This document shows, one piece after another, positions 9,545-18,765 of a DNA stretch of 64,000 bases. Origin of the DNA: Bog-375 sp049698695 (lineage in GTDB: Bacteria; Acidobacteriota; Terriglobia; Bryobacterales; Bryobacteraceae); the NCBI GenBank assembly GCA_049698695.1, contig JBAVYH010000092.1, positions 1 through 64,000 on the forward strand, in the 5' to 3' direction. The number at the start of each line of letters is the position of its first letter. The stretch's first letter is position 1. The translations under genes and the position numbers were made by a program. The notes beneath the pieces are model-generated. The model ran no database searches, was not told where the DNA came from, and saw nothing but the letters and a program-made list of their open reading frames with translations.

Positions 9545-12500
9545 ATGTTCAGGCTTGCTTTCTCTCTCCTGGCGGCTGTGGCGACGCTGGGCGCGCAGCA
9601 GTACACGCTCGGCGTCGGCGTTTATCCAGGCGATCCGCAGCAGAACTTTGCCCCCTCGTTTCGCTTGGACGGCGCGACGTATCGGAACCTGGCATTGCGC
9701 CGCGCAGCGTACCAGTCGAGCAGTTACGACTACAACCTGACGGCGCAACTGGCGACCGACGGCATCATCGAGACGAAACTGCCGCGTTGGGTGGTGGTCT
9801 CCACCAGCGAGCACGGCGTGCTGGCGAAGAACGAGCGCGAGACGGTGCTCGATCACAACTGGACCACCAGCGCCGATCTGCGAGGCACCGACGTCTGGGT
9901 GGACATAGGCTTCCTGGGCGGCAGCGCGGCTCCTGAAGTGGACCGGGTGGATGTGGACGCGTCCGCGCCTTCGCGTGACAACCAGGAATGGAGCTTGATC
10001 CTCTCCGGCTCCGAGGATGGCCAGACGTGGCGGGAGTTGCGGCGCGACGAGGGAAGGCTGCGGCCCACCGGGGAGTTCAAGCCGTCGCTGAGGCTGCCCG
10101 CTGCGGTTCGCAGCCGGTATTACCGCATCGAGCTGCGCTGCGGCCGCAGCCTGTACTGGCGCGTGGGCGAGGTCGCATTCTTCCGCGGCGGGCGGCGGCT
10201 CGAGCTCGGCGGGCCGTACGATTTTTCGAGCGCGTGGATGAGTGCAACGAGCGGCGAGGAGTGGGTCTACGTCGATCTCGGGGTGCAGTGCACGTTCGAT
10301 CGCGTGAAGCTGTACTGGATCCGGCGCGCGGCGGAAGGCTCGCTGGAAGCGTCCGACGATGCGGTGCATTGGCGCACGCTGGCGCCGCTGCCGAGCGCAG
10401 CCGGCGCTATCGATGTGATCCGGCTGCCAGAGTCGGCCGAGGCCCGGTACGTGCGCCTGCTGATGACCAAGGCGGCGGCGCCCGAGGGCTACATCCTCAG
10501 CGAAATGGAAGTGTGGGGGCGCGGAGGGCCGGTGCCGGTGGCGCATCCGGCCGCAGCCATCGAGACCGGCGGGAGGTTGAATCTTTCGGGCGGCCGCTGG
10601 CGGGTGGAACGGGAATCGCTGGTGAAGGCGGATGGCGCGGCAATTTCGCGGCCTGGGTTTTCAGACCGCGACTGGCTGATTGCGACGGTTCCCGGCACGG
10701 TGCTGACCAGCTTCCTGAACGCGGGCGCGGTTCCCGATCCGAATTACGGCGACAACCAGAATTTGATTTCGGATTCGTTTTTCTGCGCGGATTTCTGGTA
10801 TCGCGATGAATTTACGGCGCCGGCTGCGTTCGGCGGAAGGCGCGTTTGGCTGAACTTCGACGGCATCAACTGGAAGGCGGACGTTTATTTGAACGGCGAG
10901 AAACTGGGGCGCATTGAAGGCGCATTCATGCGCGGCCGTTTCGACGTCACCAGCAAGCTGCGCCCCGGCCGGATGAACGCACTGGCGGTGCGCATCGAGA
11001 AAAACCGCACGCCGGGATCGACCAAAGAGAAGACGGTCACCGGCTTCGGCAGCAATGGCGGCGCGCTGGGCGCTGACAATCCGACGTTTCACTCTTCGAT
11101 CGGCTGGGACTGGATGCCAGCCGTGCGCGGGCGCGACACGGGCATCTGGAACAGCGTGTACCTCACTGGCAGCGGGCCGGTGACGATCGAAGATCCGCTG
11201 GTTTCGACCAACCTGCCGCTGCCCGACACCTCGCGCGCGGACGTCGGCATCGAATTAACGTTGCGCAACCACGAGCCGCGGCCGGTGACGGGCAAGCTGC
11301 GCGTGCGTTTCGGCGAGGCCACGTTCGAAATGCCCGTCACCGTGGGCGCCTCTGCGGCGAAGACGGTGAAGCTGGACGCCGCCGCGCACCCGGAACTGCG
11401 GCTGCGGAATCCGAAGCTGTGGTGGCCGAACGGCTATGGCGACCCGAACCTCTACGCGGTGGAATTGCAATTCGAAACCGCCGATGGGCAAGCGTCCGAT
11501 ACCAAGCGATTCCAGGCCGGGGTGCGCCAGTTCACCTACAGCGAGGAGGGCGGCAAGCTGCGGATCTGGATCAACGGCAGAAGGCTGATCCCGCGCGGCG
11601 GCAACTGGGGCTTCAGCGAGGACCTGCTGCGCTACCGGGCCCGCGAATACGACGCGGCAGTCCGGTATCACCGCGACATGAACTTCACCATGATCCGTAA
11701 TTGGGTGGGGCAGACTTTCGACGACGCTTTCTACGAGGCTTGCGACCGTTACGGGATCGTGGTGTGGCAGGAGTTCTGGCTGGCGAACCCGTGGGACGGT
11801 CCCGATCCGGACGATCCGGCGATGTTCCTGCGCAACGTCCGCGACACCGTTCTGCGGATTCGCAACCACCCTTCGATCGGACTTTACTGCGGCCGCAATG
11901 AGGGCTTCCCGCCGGCCGTGCTGGACGATGGTATTCGCCAGGCGCTCGGGGAACTGGCGCCCGGCAGCCATTACATTTCGAGCTCCTTGGACAGCCCGGT
12001 AAGCGGCGGCGGGCCATATTGGATCATGCCGCAGAAAGCGTATTTCGACACCACATCGAAGCTGATGCTGTACGGCGGGCTCGCCACCGTGCCGCGGCCG
12101 ACGCTGCACAGCGAAATGGGCGTGCCGGATATCCCGGCTATCGAAAGCGTGCGCGCCATGATGCCGGCCGATGCGCTCTGGCCGCCCAACCGGACCTGGG
12201 GCGAGCACGATCTCGGCCCCGGCGAGCGCCAGGACGACCGCTCCTTCTTCAAGATCCTCGACAAACGCTACGGCGCCGCGAAGAACATCGACGAGTTTGT
12301 CGAGTTGGCGCAGTTTCTCGATTACGAAACCCACCGCGCCATGTTCGAATCGCAAAGCCGCTACCGCGCGGGCCTGCTGATCTGGATGAGCCATTCCGCC
12401 TGGCCTTCGCTGCTGTGGCAAACCTACGATTACTATTTCAATCCGGGCGCCGGTTACTTCGGCAGCAAGAAGGGCGCTGAGCCGCTGCACATCCAATGGA

Positions 12501-13075
12501 ACGCGGCGGAGGACACCGTCGAGGTGGTGAATTATTCGGGCGGCGATGCGCGCGAGCTGACGGCTCGCGTGGAAGTGCTGAACCTGGATGGCTCCGTGCG
12601 CTGGGAAAAGACCGCGCCGGTGGATAGCACCGAGGACAGCACGGTCACGTGCATCAAAATGGAATACCCTGCCGGGCTGACGGCCGTCCATTTCCTGCGG
12701 TTGAAACTGACGCGTGGCGGCGAGACGGTTTCGGAGAATTTCTACTGGCGCGGGATCGAGGACGGCGACTATCGGGCGCTCCGCGCGCTGGCCAGGGCCG
12801 ATGTCGGAGCCGCCACGCGCGCAGAGTTGCACGACGGGCGCTGGCGGCTCACCACCGAGCTGCATAACGTTTCCGCCACGCCCGCGCTGATGGTGCGGGT
12901 GAAGGCAGTGCGCGAAAAGACCGGCGACCGCATTCTGCCCGCGCTGTACAGCGACAACTACATCGCGCTGATGCCCGGCGAGAGGCGGACGATCGTCACC
13001 GACTTAGCCGATGAGGATACGCGCGGCGAGAAACCGAGCGTGGTAGTGGAAGGCTTCAACGTGACAACGCGGTGA
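9545..13075 (+). CDS. Secreted GH2 enzyme, exo-beta-glucosaminidase/mannosidase-like, with N-terminal discoidin-like modules
   Basis: 1176 residues. Residues 1-17 form a signal peptide (FRLAFSLLAAVATLGAQQ). Residues about 45-340 contain two galactose-binding-like (F5/8 type C) modules, seen as NLALRRAAYQSSSYD and the repeated VDRVDVDA / FDRVKLYW strands with RYYRIELR and RYVRLLMT ends. A GH2 sugar-binding domain, an Ig-like domain and a TIM barrel follow. The barrel has RGGNWGFSEDLLRYR, then the acid/base E786 in CGRNEG and a nucleophile candidate E857 in LHSEMG. The CGRNE form resembles exo-beta-D-glucosaminidases more than beta-galactosidases. TATATAGT lies about 45 bases upstream. Exact substrate is uncertain. 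Confidence 0.85.
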   Translation: MFRLAFSLLAAVATLGAQQYTLGVGVYPGDPQQNFAPSFRLDGATYRNLALRRAAYQSSSYDYNLTAQLATDGIIETKLPRWVVVSTSEHGVLAKNERETVLDHNWTTSADLRGTDVWVDIGFLGGSAAPEVDRVDVDASAPSRDNQEWSLILSGSEDGQTWRELRRDEGRLRPTGEFKPSLRLPAAVRSRYYRIELRCGRSLYWRVGEVAFFRGGRRLELGGPYDFSSAWMSATSGEEWVYVDLGVQCTFDRVKLYWIRRAAEGSLEASDDAVHWRTLAPLPSAAGAIDVIRLPESAEARYVRLLMTKAAAPEGYILSEMEVWGRGGPVPVAHPAAAIETGGRLNLSGGRWRVERESLVKADGAAISRPGFSDRDWLIATVPGTVLTSFLNAGAVPDPNYGDNQNLISDSFFCADFWYRDEFTAPAAFGGRRVWLNFDGINWKADVYLNGEKLGRIEGAFMRGRFDVTSKLRPGRMNALAVRIEKNRTPGSTKEKTVTGFGSNGGALGADNPTFHSSIGWDWMPAVRGRDTGIWNSVYLTGSGPVTIEDPLVSTNLPLPDTSRADVGIELTLRNHEPRPVTGKLRVRFGEATFEMPVTVGASAAKTVKLDAAAHPELRLRNPKLWWPNGYGDPNLYAVELQFETADGQASDTKRFQAGVRQFTYSEEGGKLRIWINGRRLIPRGGNWGFSEDLLRYRAREYDAAVRYHRDMNFTMIRNWVGQTFDDAFYEACDRYGIVVWQEFWLANPWDGPDPDDPAMFLRNVRDTVLRIRNHPSIGLYCGRNEGFPPAVLDDGIRQALGELAPGSHYISSSLDSPVSGGGPYWIMPQKAYFDTTSKLMLYGGLATVPRPTLHSEMGVPDIPAIESVRAMMPADALWPPNRTWGEHDLGPGERQDDRSFFKILDKRYGAAKNIDEFVELAQFLDYETHRAMFESQSRYRAGLLIWMSHSAWPSLLWQTYDYYFNPGAGYFGSKKGAEPLHIQWNAAEDTVEVVNYSGGDARELTARVEVLNLDGSVRWEKTAPVDSTEDSTVTCIKMEYPAGLTAVHFLRLKLTRGGETVSENFYWRGIEDGDYRALRALARADVGAATRAELHDGRWRLTTELHNVSATPALMVRVKAVREKTGDRILPALYSDNYIALMPGERRTIVTDLADEDTRGEKPSVVVEGFNVTTR

Positions 13076-13135
13076 GGCCCGCAGGCGGCCGACACAGCGT
13101 TTCCCTGAGCCACGCTGCCCGGCTTATCCTGGAAC

Positions 13136-13843
13136 GTGACGCAAGCGAAACGTCCTCGAGCCACACAGCCCAGGCACAAGGGGATCATTCGCCGTTTGCT
13201 TCGGTGGTGCCTGCTGGCCGGGCTTTTGGGATGGACGCTGCTGGCTCTCAGCCTGTTGGCCGTTCGTTGGATAAACCCGCCGTTCACCGCCGTACAGATC
13301 GAGCGGCGGGTGCAGGCCTGGATCCACAAGAAGCCGTACCACAAGCGCTGCGCATTCGTCCGCCTCGACCGGATTGCGCCGGACCTCCAGCACGCGGTAA
13401 TTGCCGCCGAGGATGCAAGGTTCTACCAGCACCACGGTTTCGACTGGCACGAGATGCGGACTGCGATGGAGGACGACCTGGAGAAAGGGCGCGGCCGCGG
13501 CGCTTCCACCATCACGCAGCAGCTTGTGAAGAACCTGTTCTTCGGGACGGGCCGTTCTTACCTGCGCAAGGGCGTGGAGTTCACGCTGGTTCCGGTGGCC
13601 GAGATCGTTTTGGGCAAGCGGCGCATCCTTGAGCTGTACCTGAATGTGGTCGAGTGGGGACCGGGTATCTACGGGGCTGAAGCCGCATCGCGCTACTACT
13701 ACCCGATCCCGGCGCGGAACCTCGGCCGGGAGCAGGCCGCGCGGCTGGCTGCGATTCTTCCGGCCCCGCTGAGGCGCCGGCCGGAGCGGATGAACGAGTA
13801 CAGCGCGCTGATCCTCGAGCGGATGCGCCAGATGGGCTGGTGA
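13136..13843 (+). CDS. mtgA: Monofunctional biosynthetic peptidoglycan transglycosylase
   Basis: 235 residues with one N-terminal membrane anchor (about 22-46) and a GT51 domain. Catalytic motifs are present: EDARFYQHHGFDW with the essential glutamate, GASTITQQLVKNLF, and ELYLNVVEWGPGIYGAEAA. There is no transpeptidase domain, and the length matches MtgA. It polymerises lipid II into glycan strands at the outer face of the inner membrane. The start is GTG, five bases after TATCCT, suggesting a leaderless transcript. The next gene begins about 36 bases downstream and has its own -10-like hexamer. Confidence 0.94.
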   Translation: MTQAKRPRATQPRHKGIIRRLLRWCLLAGLLGWTLLALSLLAVRWINPPFTAVQIERRVQAWIHKKPYHKRCAFVRLDRIAPDLQHAVIAAEDARFYQHHGFDWHEMRTAMEDDLEKGRGRGASTITQQLVKNLFFGTGRSYLRKGVEFTLVPVAEIVLGKRRILELYLNVVEWGPGIYGAEAASRYYYPIPARNLGREQAARLAAILPAPLRRRPERMNEYSALILERMRQMGW

Positions 13844-13879
13844 TCCGTGCCAGTGCGCGCCCGCGGTAGAATGGGCGGC

Positions 13880-14542
13880 ATGTCCCGCGTGCAGACGCCG
13901 CTTACCGATTCCGTGCTGACTTACGTCCGCGATGTCACTCTGCGCGAACCGGAGGCGCTGCGCAAGCTGCGCGAATCGACCGAAAGTCACCCGCGCGCCT
14001 CATGGCAAGTAGCGCCCGAGCAGGGACAGTTCCTGCACTTGCTGGCGCGCTTGACCGGAGCGCGAAAAGCGCTCGAAGTCGGCATCTTCATGGGCTACAG
14101 CTCAAGCTGGATTGCGCTCGGCCTGGCGGCAGGCGGGAAGCTTATCGCTTGCGATGCCAGCGAAGAGTACGCCGCCATAGCCAGACGGACCTGGCGCGAA
14201 GCCGGCGTGGCGGACCGCATCGAGCTGCGGCTTGCCCCGGCGCTCGATTCGCTGGACGCGCTCGTAGCGGAAGGCCAAGCCGGCAGTTTCGATTTCATTT
14301 TCATCGACGCCGACAAGGAAGGCTACATCCATTACTATGAGCGCGCGCTGCGCCTTGTGCGGCAGGGCGGGCTGATCGCCGCCGACAACGTTTTGTTCCA
14401 CGGCACGGTGGCCGACCCGGCAAACCACGATTCCGACACGGAGGCCGTGCGCAAATTCAACCGCCACCTGCAATCCGACCAGCGCATCGCGCTCAGCATG
14501 GCCACCATGGGCGATGGCCTGGCGCTGGCAGTGAGGCTGTGA
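13880..14542 (+). CDS. O-methyltransferase (caffeoyl-CoA O-methyltransferase family)
   Basis: 220 residues of a family 3 O-methyltransferase. The SAM site is ALEVGIFMGYSSSWIAL with IACDASEEYAAIA, and the metal-binding region is FDFIFIDADKEGYIHYYE followed by GGLIAADNVLFHG. These enzymes methylate catechol-like or other small hydroxylated substrates using Mg2+. I chose ATG 13880 because TAGAAT (13867-13872) ends exactly seven bases before it; ATG 13871 overlaps that hexamer. The specific substrate is unknown. Confidence 0.88.
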   Translation: MSRVQTPLTDSVLTYVRDVTLREPEALRKLRESTESHPRASWQVAPEQGQFLHLLARLTGARKALEVGIFMGYSSSWIALGLAAGGKLIACDASEEYAAIARRTWREAGVADRIELRLAPALDSLDALVAEGQAGSFDFIFIDADKEGYIHYYERALRLVRQGGLIAADNVLFHGTVADPANHDSDTEAVRKFNRHLQSDQRIALSMATMGDGLALAVRL

Positions 14543-14605
14543 GGCGCGGCGCGACCGCCCCGGAAGCGTGAAAGGTGCAAGAATGATGGGGAAAGGAATG
14601 GCGCC

Positions 14606-14971
14606 ATGAAGCGTGTTTTGATTCTGATGGCAGCGTTCGCGGTGGCAGCGGTGGCAGCGGATATCGCCGGCACCTGGAAAGCGACGGCGGAGGGCCCTAA
14701 CGGAACGATGGAACGGACCTTCGTCTTCAAAGTGGACGGAAACAAACTCACTGGAGAAACCACCAGCACGATGTTGGGCAAATCCACTATCACGGACGGG
14801 AAAGTGGACGGAGACAACCTCTCGTTCACCATCACCGCCGACTTTCAGGGAACGGAAATGAAGCTGAGTTACAAAGGAAAGGTCAGCGGCGCCGACCTGC
14901 ACCTGACTTCCGAACGAGCCGGCGATGGAGGCGGGCAGTCGATTGAATGGACCGGCAAGAAGGTTCAATGA
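14606..14971 (+). CDS. Small secreted beta-rich protein of unknown function
   Basis: 121 residues: a signal peptide (MKRVLILMAAFAVAAVAAD) and a mature domain of alternating short strands (GTWKATAEGPNG, FVFKVDGNKLTGE, GKVDGDNLSFTI, MKLSYKGKVSG) that suggests a small lipocalin-like or beta-barrel fold. Similar proteins are abundant in Acidobacteriota by my recollection, but no biochemical role is known to me. It lies between a methyltransferase and a ROK regulator and does not obviously belong to either. Confidence 0.75.
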   Translation: MKRVLILMAAFAVAAVAADIAGTWKATAEGPNGTMERTFVFKVDGNKLTGETTSTMLGKSTITDGKVDGDNLSFTITADFQGTEMKLSYKGKVSGADLHLTSERAGDGGGQSIEWTGKKVQ

Positions 14972-15018
14972 ACCTTCGGGCCGGGCGCCGCTAGTCCGCG
15001 GTCACGACTGAAACCGGA

Positions 15019-16191
15019 ATGCCGGTACCTAACAAGAGTCGGCCCCAGGGTGCTTCGAGCGAGGTTGTTCGCGATATCAACCGGCGCATCGTCCTCAACC
15101 TGATCCGCAAGCGCCAGCCCATTTCGCGTGCCGACCTGGCGCGCGTTTCCGGGATGCAGCGCAGCACAATATCGCTGATTGTCGAACAACTGATCCGGGA
15201 GAACTGGGTGCTGACGGGACCCACGGGGCGGCTGCCCAGGGGCCGGCGGCCCACCTTCCTGCGGCTCAACGATGCGCGCGTGATCATCGGCGTGGACATC
15301 CGCCCGGCTCAGATCACAGCTGCGGTGGCGGACGCCAACGGGAGGTTCATCTCGCAGGAGGCGATCGTCACCACGCCCGACCCGGAGTTCACGCTGGGCC
15401 GTTTGACCGAAGTGATCCGGCGCATCGTGGCGTCGTGCCGGGGCAGGAAAATCGAAGGGATCGGCGTCAGCGTGCCGGGGCGCTACATACCCGGATCGAA
15501 CCGGCTCGTCTTTGCGCCCAATCTTGGATGGCGCGACGTGGATATTCGCACTCCGTTGATGAAGGCGACGGGCCTGGAGGTGGAAATCGAGAACGCCGCC
15601 ACGGCCTGCGCGCTGGCCGCCGTGTGGTTCGACCATATGGAACAGGCTCGCAACCTGGTGGTGGTTACGGTTTCCGAAGGTGTCGGCACGGGAATTCTGC
15701 TCAATGGCCAGATCGTGCGAGGCGTGAATGGGATGGCTGGCGAGTTTGGCCATGTGCCGCTTGATCCGCAGGGCCCGCTATGCGAGTGCGGCCGCCGGGG
15801 CTGCTGGGAGGTGTTTGCCTCCAATCGCGCGGCGCTGCGGTACTACAGCGAATCCGGCTCGGTGCCCGCGGGGCTGAGCTTCCTCGATCTGCTGAGTCGT
15901 GCGGACCAGGGAGACCAGCGGGCCGAGAAAGCGTTGAAGACCATGGCCCACTACCTGGGCCGCGGCATGCGAATGTTGGTGGCCGGTTTTGCGCCCGAAC
16001 GGATCGTGGTGGTCGGTGACCTCACCCGGTCCTGGAAGCGCTTTGAAGCGGTGCTTAAGCCGGAGGTGCTGGAGCAGGTGTTGCCCGGCGGCGTAGCCCC
16101 GCAGTTGATTCCAGCGCGGGAAGGCGGTGTGGCGCGCCTGCGCGGCACGGTGGCTCTGGTTCTGGAGAAAGATTTCGGCGTATGCTCATGA
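15019..16191 (+). CDS. ROK-family transcriptional regulator
   Basis: 390 residues. An N-terminal winged helix-turn-helix (about 20-75, ISRADLARVSGMQRSTISLIVEQL) precedes a ROK sugar-kinase-like domain. The ROK zinc motif CECGRRGCWE follows GEFGHVPL, which contains the conserved glutamate-x-glycine-histidine. This NagC/XylR arrangement usually binds a sugar and represses nearby uptake or hydrolase genes. The downstream neighbours are GH3, a GPH symporter and a GH10 xylanase, so xylo-oligosaccharides or xylose are the likely inducer (inference). The position on the same strand directly upstream fits a cluster-specific regulator. Confidence 0.88.
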   Translation: MPVPNKSRPQGASSEVVRDINRRIVLNLIRKRQPISRADLARVSGMQRSTISLIVEQLIRENWVLTGPTGRLPRGRRPTFLRLNDARVIIGVDIRPAQITAAVADANGRFISQEAIVTTPDPEFTLGRLTEVIRRIVASCRGRKIEGIGVSVPGRYIPGSNRLVFAPNLGWRDVDIRTPLMKATGLEVEIENAATACALAAVWFDHMEQARNLVVVTVSEGVGTGILLNGQIVRGVNGMAGEFGHVPLDPQGPLCECGRRGCWEVFASNRAALRYYSESGSVPAGLSFLDLLSRADQGDQRAEKALKTMAHYLGRGMRMLVAGFAPERIVVVGDLTRSWKRFEAVLKPEVLEQVLPGGVAPQLIPAREGGVARLRGTVALVLEKDFGVCS

Positions 16192-16334
16192 GCCGTTGCC
16201 GGCCCGGCGCGCGCGCCTTGCATTTTAGGCCCGGCCATCTGATTATAGTTTGAGGCTAGAACGAATTCGCGTTTGACCGGCCTGGATACGGCGCTCCCTC
16301 GCGAATCGGCGGGTGGTTCCGCCGGGGCCTGGTG

Positions 16335-16356
16335 GGCCGGGAATGTCCGGCCCGGC
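16335..16356. repeat. Short palindromic repeat in the GH3 leader
   Basis: A 22-base segment beginning ggccgggaatgtccggcccg matches 31376-31397 at 20 of 22 positions. It lies 34 bases before the ATG of the GH3 gene. The other copy lies inside the translated N-terminus of the GH27 gene. Confidence 0.5.
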
Positions 16357-16389
16357 TTTGCCACCGCCAAAACAAACGAGACCACATTT

Positions 16390-18705
16390 ATGACGAAACC
16401 GAATCAGAAGAAAAGCCAAAGCGTGCCGCTTTTCCGGAAGCGCGATGTGCCGGTGAAGAAGCGTGTGCGCGACCTGTTGTCGCGAATGACCTTGGAAGAG
16501 AAGGCCGCGCAGATGATGTGCGTCTGGCAGGAAAAGGCCGAGAAGCTGGTGGACGCCGCCGGCAATTTCGATTTCGCCAAGGCCAAGCAGGCTTTCCGGC
16601 GCGGGCACGGCATCGGCCAGGTCGGCCGGCCGAGCGACGCGGGCGGAGGCAAGGACGCGCGCGGGATGGCCGAGCTGACCAACGCCATCCAGAAGTTCTT
16701 CGTCGAGAACAGCCGTCTCGGCATCCCGGTGATCTTCCACGAAGAGTGCCTCCACGGCCACGCCGCCATCGGCGGCACCAGTTTCCCGCAGCCAATCGCG
16801 TTGGGGGCCAGCTTCGATCCGGAGCTGGTCGAGTCGCTGTTCAGCGTCACGGCACTGGAAGCGCGGCTGCGCGGAACCCACCAGGCGCTGACGCCGGTGG
16901 TGGATGTGGCGCGGGACCCGCGCTGGGGGCGCGTGGAAGAGACTTACGGCGAAGACCCTTTCCTGGCATCGCGGATGGGCATTGCGGCGGTGCGCGGATT
17001 TCAGGGCGATGCCTCCTTCGAGGACAAAGCGCACGTCATCGCCACGCTGAAACACATGACCGGCCACGGCCAGCCGGAATCCGGCATGAACTGCGCTCCC
17101 GCGGACATCTCCGAGCGCGTCATCCGGGGCACCTTCCTGTTCCCTTTCGAGCAGGCGTTGCACAAAGCCGGGGCCATCAGCGTGATGTCATCCTACAACG
17201 AGGTCGATGGCGTGCCGAGCCACGCCAACCGCTGGCTGCTGCGCGACATTCTGCGCAAGGAATGGGGCTTCACGGGCTACGTGGTGTCCGATTACTACGC
17301 GATCTGGGAGCTCAGTTACCGCCCTGATACGCACGGCCATTTCGTCGCCAAGGATAAGAAGGAAGCCTGCGCGCTGGCGGTGCGGGCCGGCGTGAACATA
17401 GAGCTGCCGGAGCCGGATTGTTACCTGCACCTGGTCGAACTCGTGAACAAAGGCGTGCTGCGGGAATCGGAACTCGACGAGCTGGTGGCGCCCATGCTGC
17501 ACTGGAAGTTCCGCATGGGCCTGTTCGACGATCCGTATGTAGACCCGGATGAGGCAGACCGCGTAGTTGGTTGCGACGCGCACCGCGCGCTGGCTTTCGA
17601 CGCCGCGCGCCGATCGATCACGCTGCTCCAGGACGAAGGCGGCGTGGCGCCGCTCGATCTGCACTCGCTCAAAACCATCGCGGTGATCGGCCCCAACGCC
17701 CATCGCAGCCTGCTGGGAGGTTACAGCGGCAAACCGAAGTCCGAGGTCACCGTGCTCGATGGCATCCGCGCTAAAGCCGGCAACCAGGTGAAAGTGCTCT
17801 ATAGCGAGGGTTGCAAGATCACCCAGCCCGGCTCCTGGAATCAGGACGAAGTGGTGGCCAGCGACCCGGCGGAGGACCGCAAGTTGATCTCGGAAGCCGT
17901 CGAGGTCGCCCGGAAGGCCGATGTTGTAGTCTTGGCGATCGGCGGTAATGAGCAGACCTCGCGCGAGGCTTGGAACCTGAAGCATATGGGTGACCGCGCC
18001 AGCCTCGACCTGATCGGCAGGCAGCAGGAACTGGTGGACGCCATCGCCGCTACGGGCAAGCCGATCATTGTGTTTCTGTTCCATGGCCGGCCGAACTCGA
18101 TCCAGCGCGTGGCGCAGAAAGCGGCGGCCGTTTTCGAATGCTGGTATCTCGGCCAGGAAACCGGGCGCGCTGTGGCGGAAGTTCTGTTCGGCGATTACAA
18201 CCCCGGCGGCAAGCTGCCGATCACCGTGCCGCGCTCGGTGGGCCATCTGCCCGCGTTCTACAACTACAAGCCATCGGCCCGCCGCGGCTACCTTTTCGAC
18301 GACGTCACGCCGCTTTACCCCTTCGGCTTTGGCTTGAGCTACACCACCTTCAGCATCGGCAACGTTCGACTGTCGAAGCGGCGGATGGCATCCACTGGCT
18401 CGGCCGAAGTGCTGGCCGAAGTCACCAACACCGGCTCGCGGGCTGGGAGCGAAGTGGTGCAGATGTATATCCGCGATTTGGTCAGCTCGGTCACCCGACC
18501 GGTGAAGGAATTGAAAGGCTTCCGCCGAATCGCCTTGGAACCGGGCGAAACGGCGACGGTCCGGTTCGAGATTACTTCCGAGTTACTCGCGTTCTGGGAC
18601 GTGAATATGAAGTACCGGGTGGAACCCGGAGACTTCGAAATCATGGTCGGCAATTCATCGCGGGATGCCGATCTGCAGAAGCTGGTTCTGCAGGTGACTA
18701 AGTAG
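16390..18705 (+). CDS. GH3 beta-xylosidase/beta-glucosidase
   Basis: 771 residues from the ATG at 16390. No signal peptide is seen, so a cytoplasmic location is likely. A GH3 N-terminal barrel carries the nucleophile candidate D301 in YVVSDYYAIWE. The C-terminal GH3 domain contains TIAVIGPNAH and KLPITVPRSVGHLPAFYN, and a fibronectin-like domain (EVLAEVTNTGSRAGSEVVQMY) ends the protein. Placed between a ROK regulator and a GPH symporter plus GH10 xylanase, it probably hydrolyses imported xylo-oligosaccharides, although beta-glucosidase activity is also common in this subfamily. An upstream in-frame extension to 16273 looks non-coding and contains a repeat. Confidence 0.9.
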   Translation: MTKPNQKKSQSVPLFRKRDVPVKKRVRDLLSRMTLEEKAAQMMCVWQEKAEKLVDAAGNFDFAKAKQAFRRGHGIGQVGRPSDAGGGKDARGMAELTNAIQKFFVENSRLGIPVIFHEECLHGHAAIGGTSFPQPIALGASFDPELVESLFSVTALEARLRGTHQALTPVVDVARDPRWGRVEETYGEDPFLASRMGIAAVRGFQGDASFEDKAHVIATLKHMTGHGQPESGMNCAPADISERVIRGTFLFPFEQALHKAGAISVMSSYNEVDGVPSHANRWLLRDILRKEWGFTGYVVSDYYAIWELSYRPDTHGHFVAKDKKEACALAVRAGVNIELPEPDCYLHLVELVNKGVLRESELDELVAPMLHWKFRMGLFDDPYVDPDEADRVVGCDAHRALAFDAARRSITLLQDEGGVAPLDLHSLKTIAVIGPNAHRSLLGGYSGKPKSEVTVLDGIRAKAGNQVKVLYSEGCKITQPGSWNQDEVVASDPAEDRKLISEAVEVARKADVVVLAIGGNEQTSREAWNLKHMGDRASLDLIGRQQELVDAIAATGKPIIVFLFHGRPNSIQRVAQKAAAVFECWYLGQETGRAVAEVLFGDYNPGGKLPITVPRSVGHLPAFYNYKPSARRGYLFDDVTPLYPFGFGLSYTTFSIGNVRLSKRRMASTGSAEVLAEVTNTGSRAGSEVVQMYIRDLVSSVTRPVKELKGFRRIALEPGETATVRFEITSELLAFWDVNMKYRVEPGDFEIMVGNSSRDADLQKLVLQVTK

Positions 18706-18765
18706 TTCCACCCGGACAGTCGACGGCGACGACTGCATGAGCGGGTGGAAAGAAACGAGGCACTT

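Noticed and set aside
11255..12865. Open frame of about 530 codons antisense to the GH2 gene
   Set aside because: Low-complexity Arg/Ala/His-rich translation and no start signals; a by-product of high GC in the sense gene.
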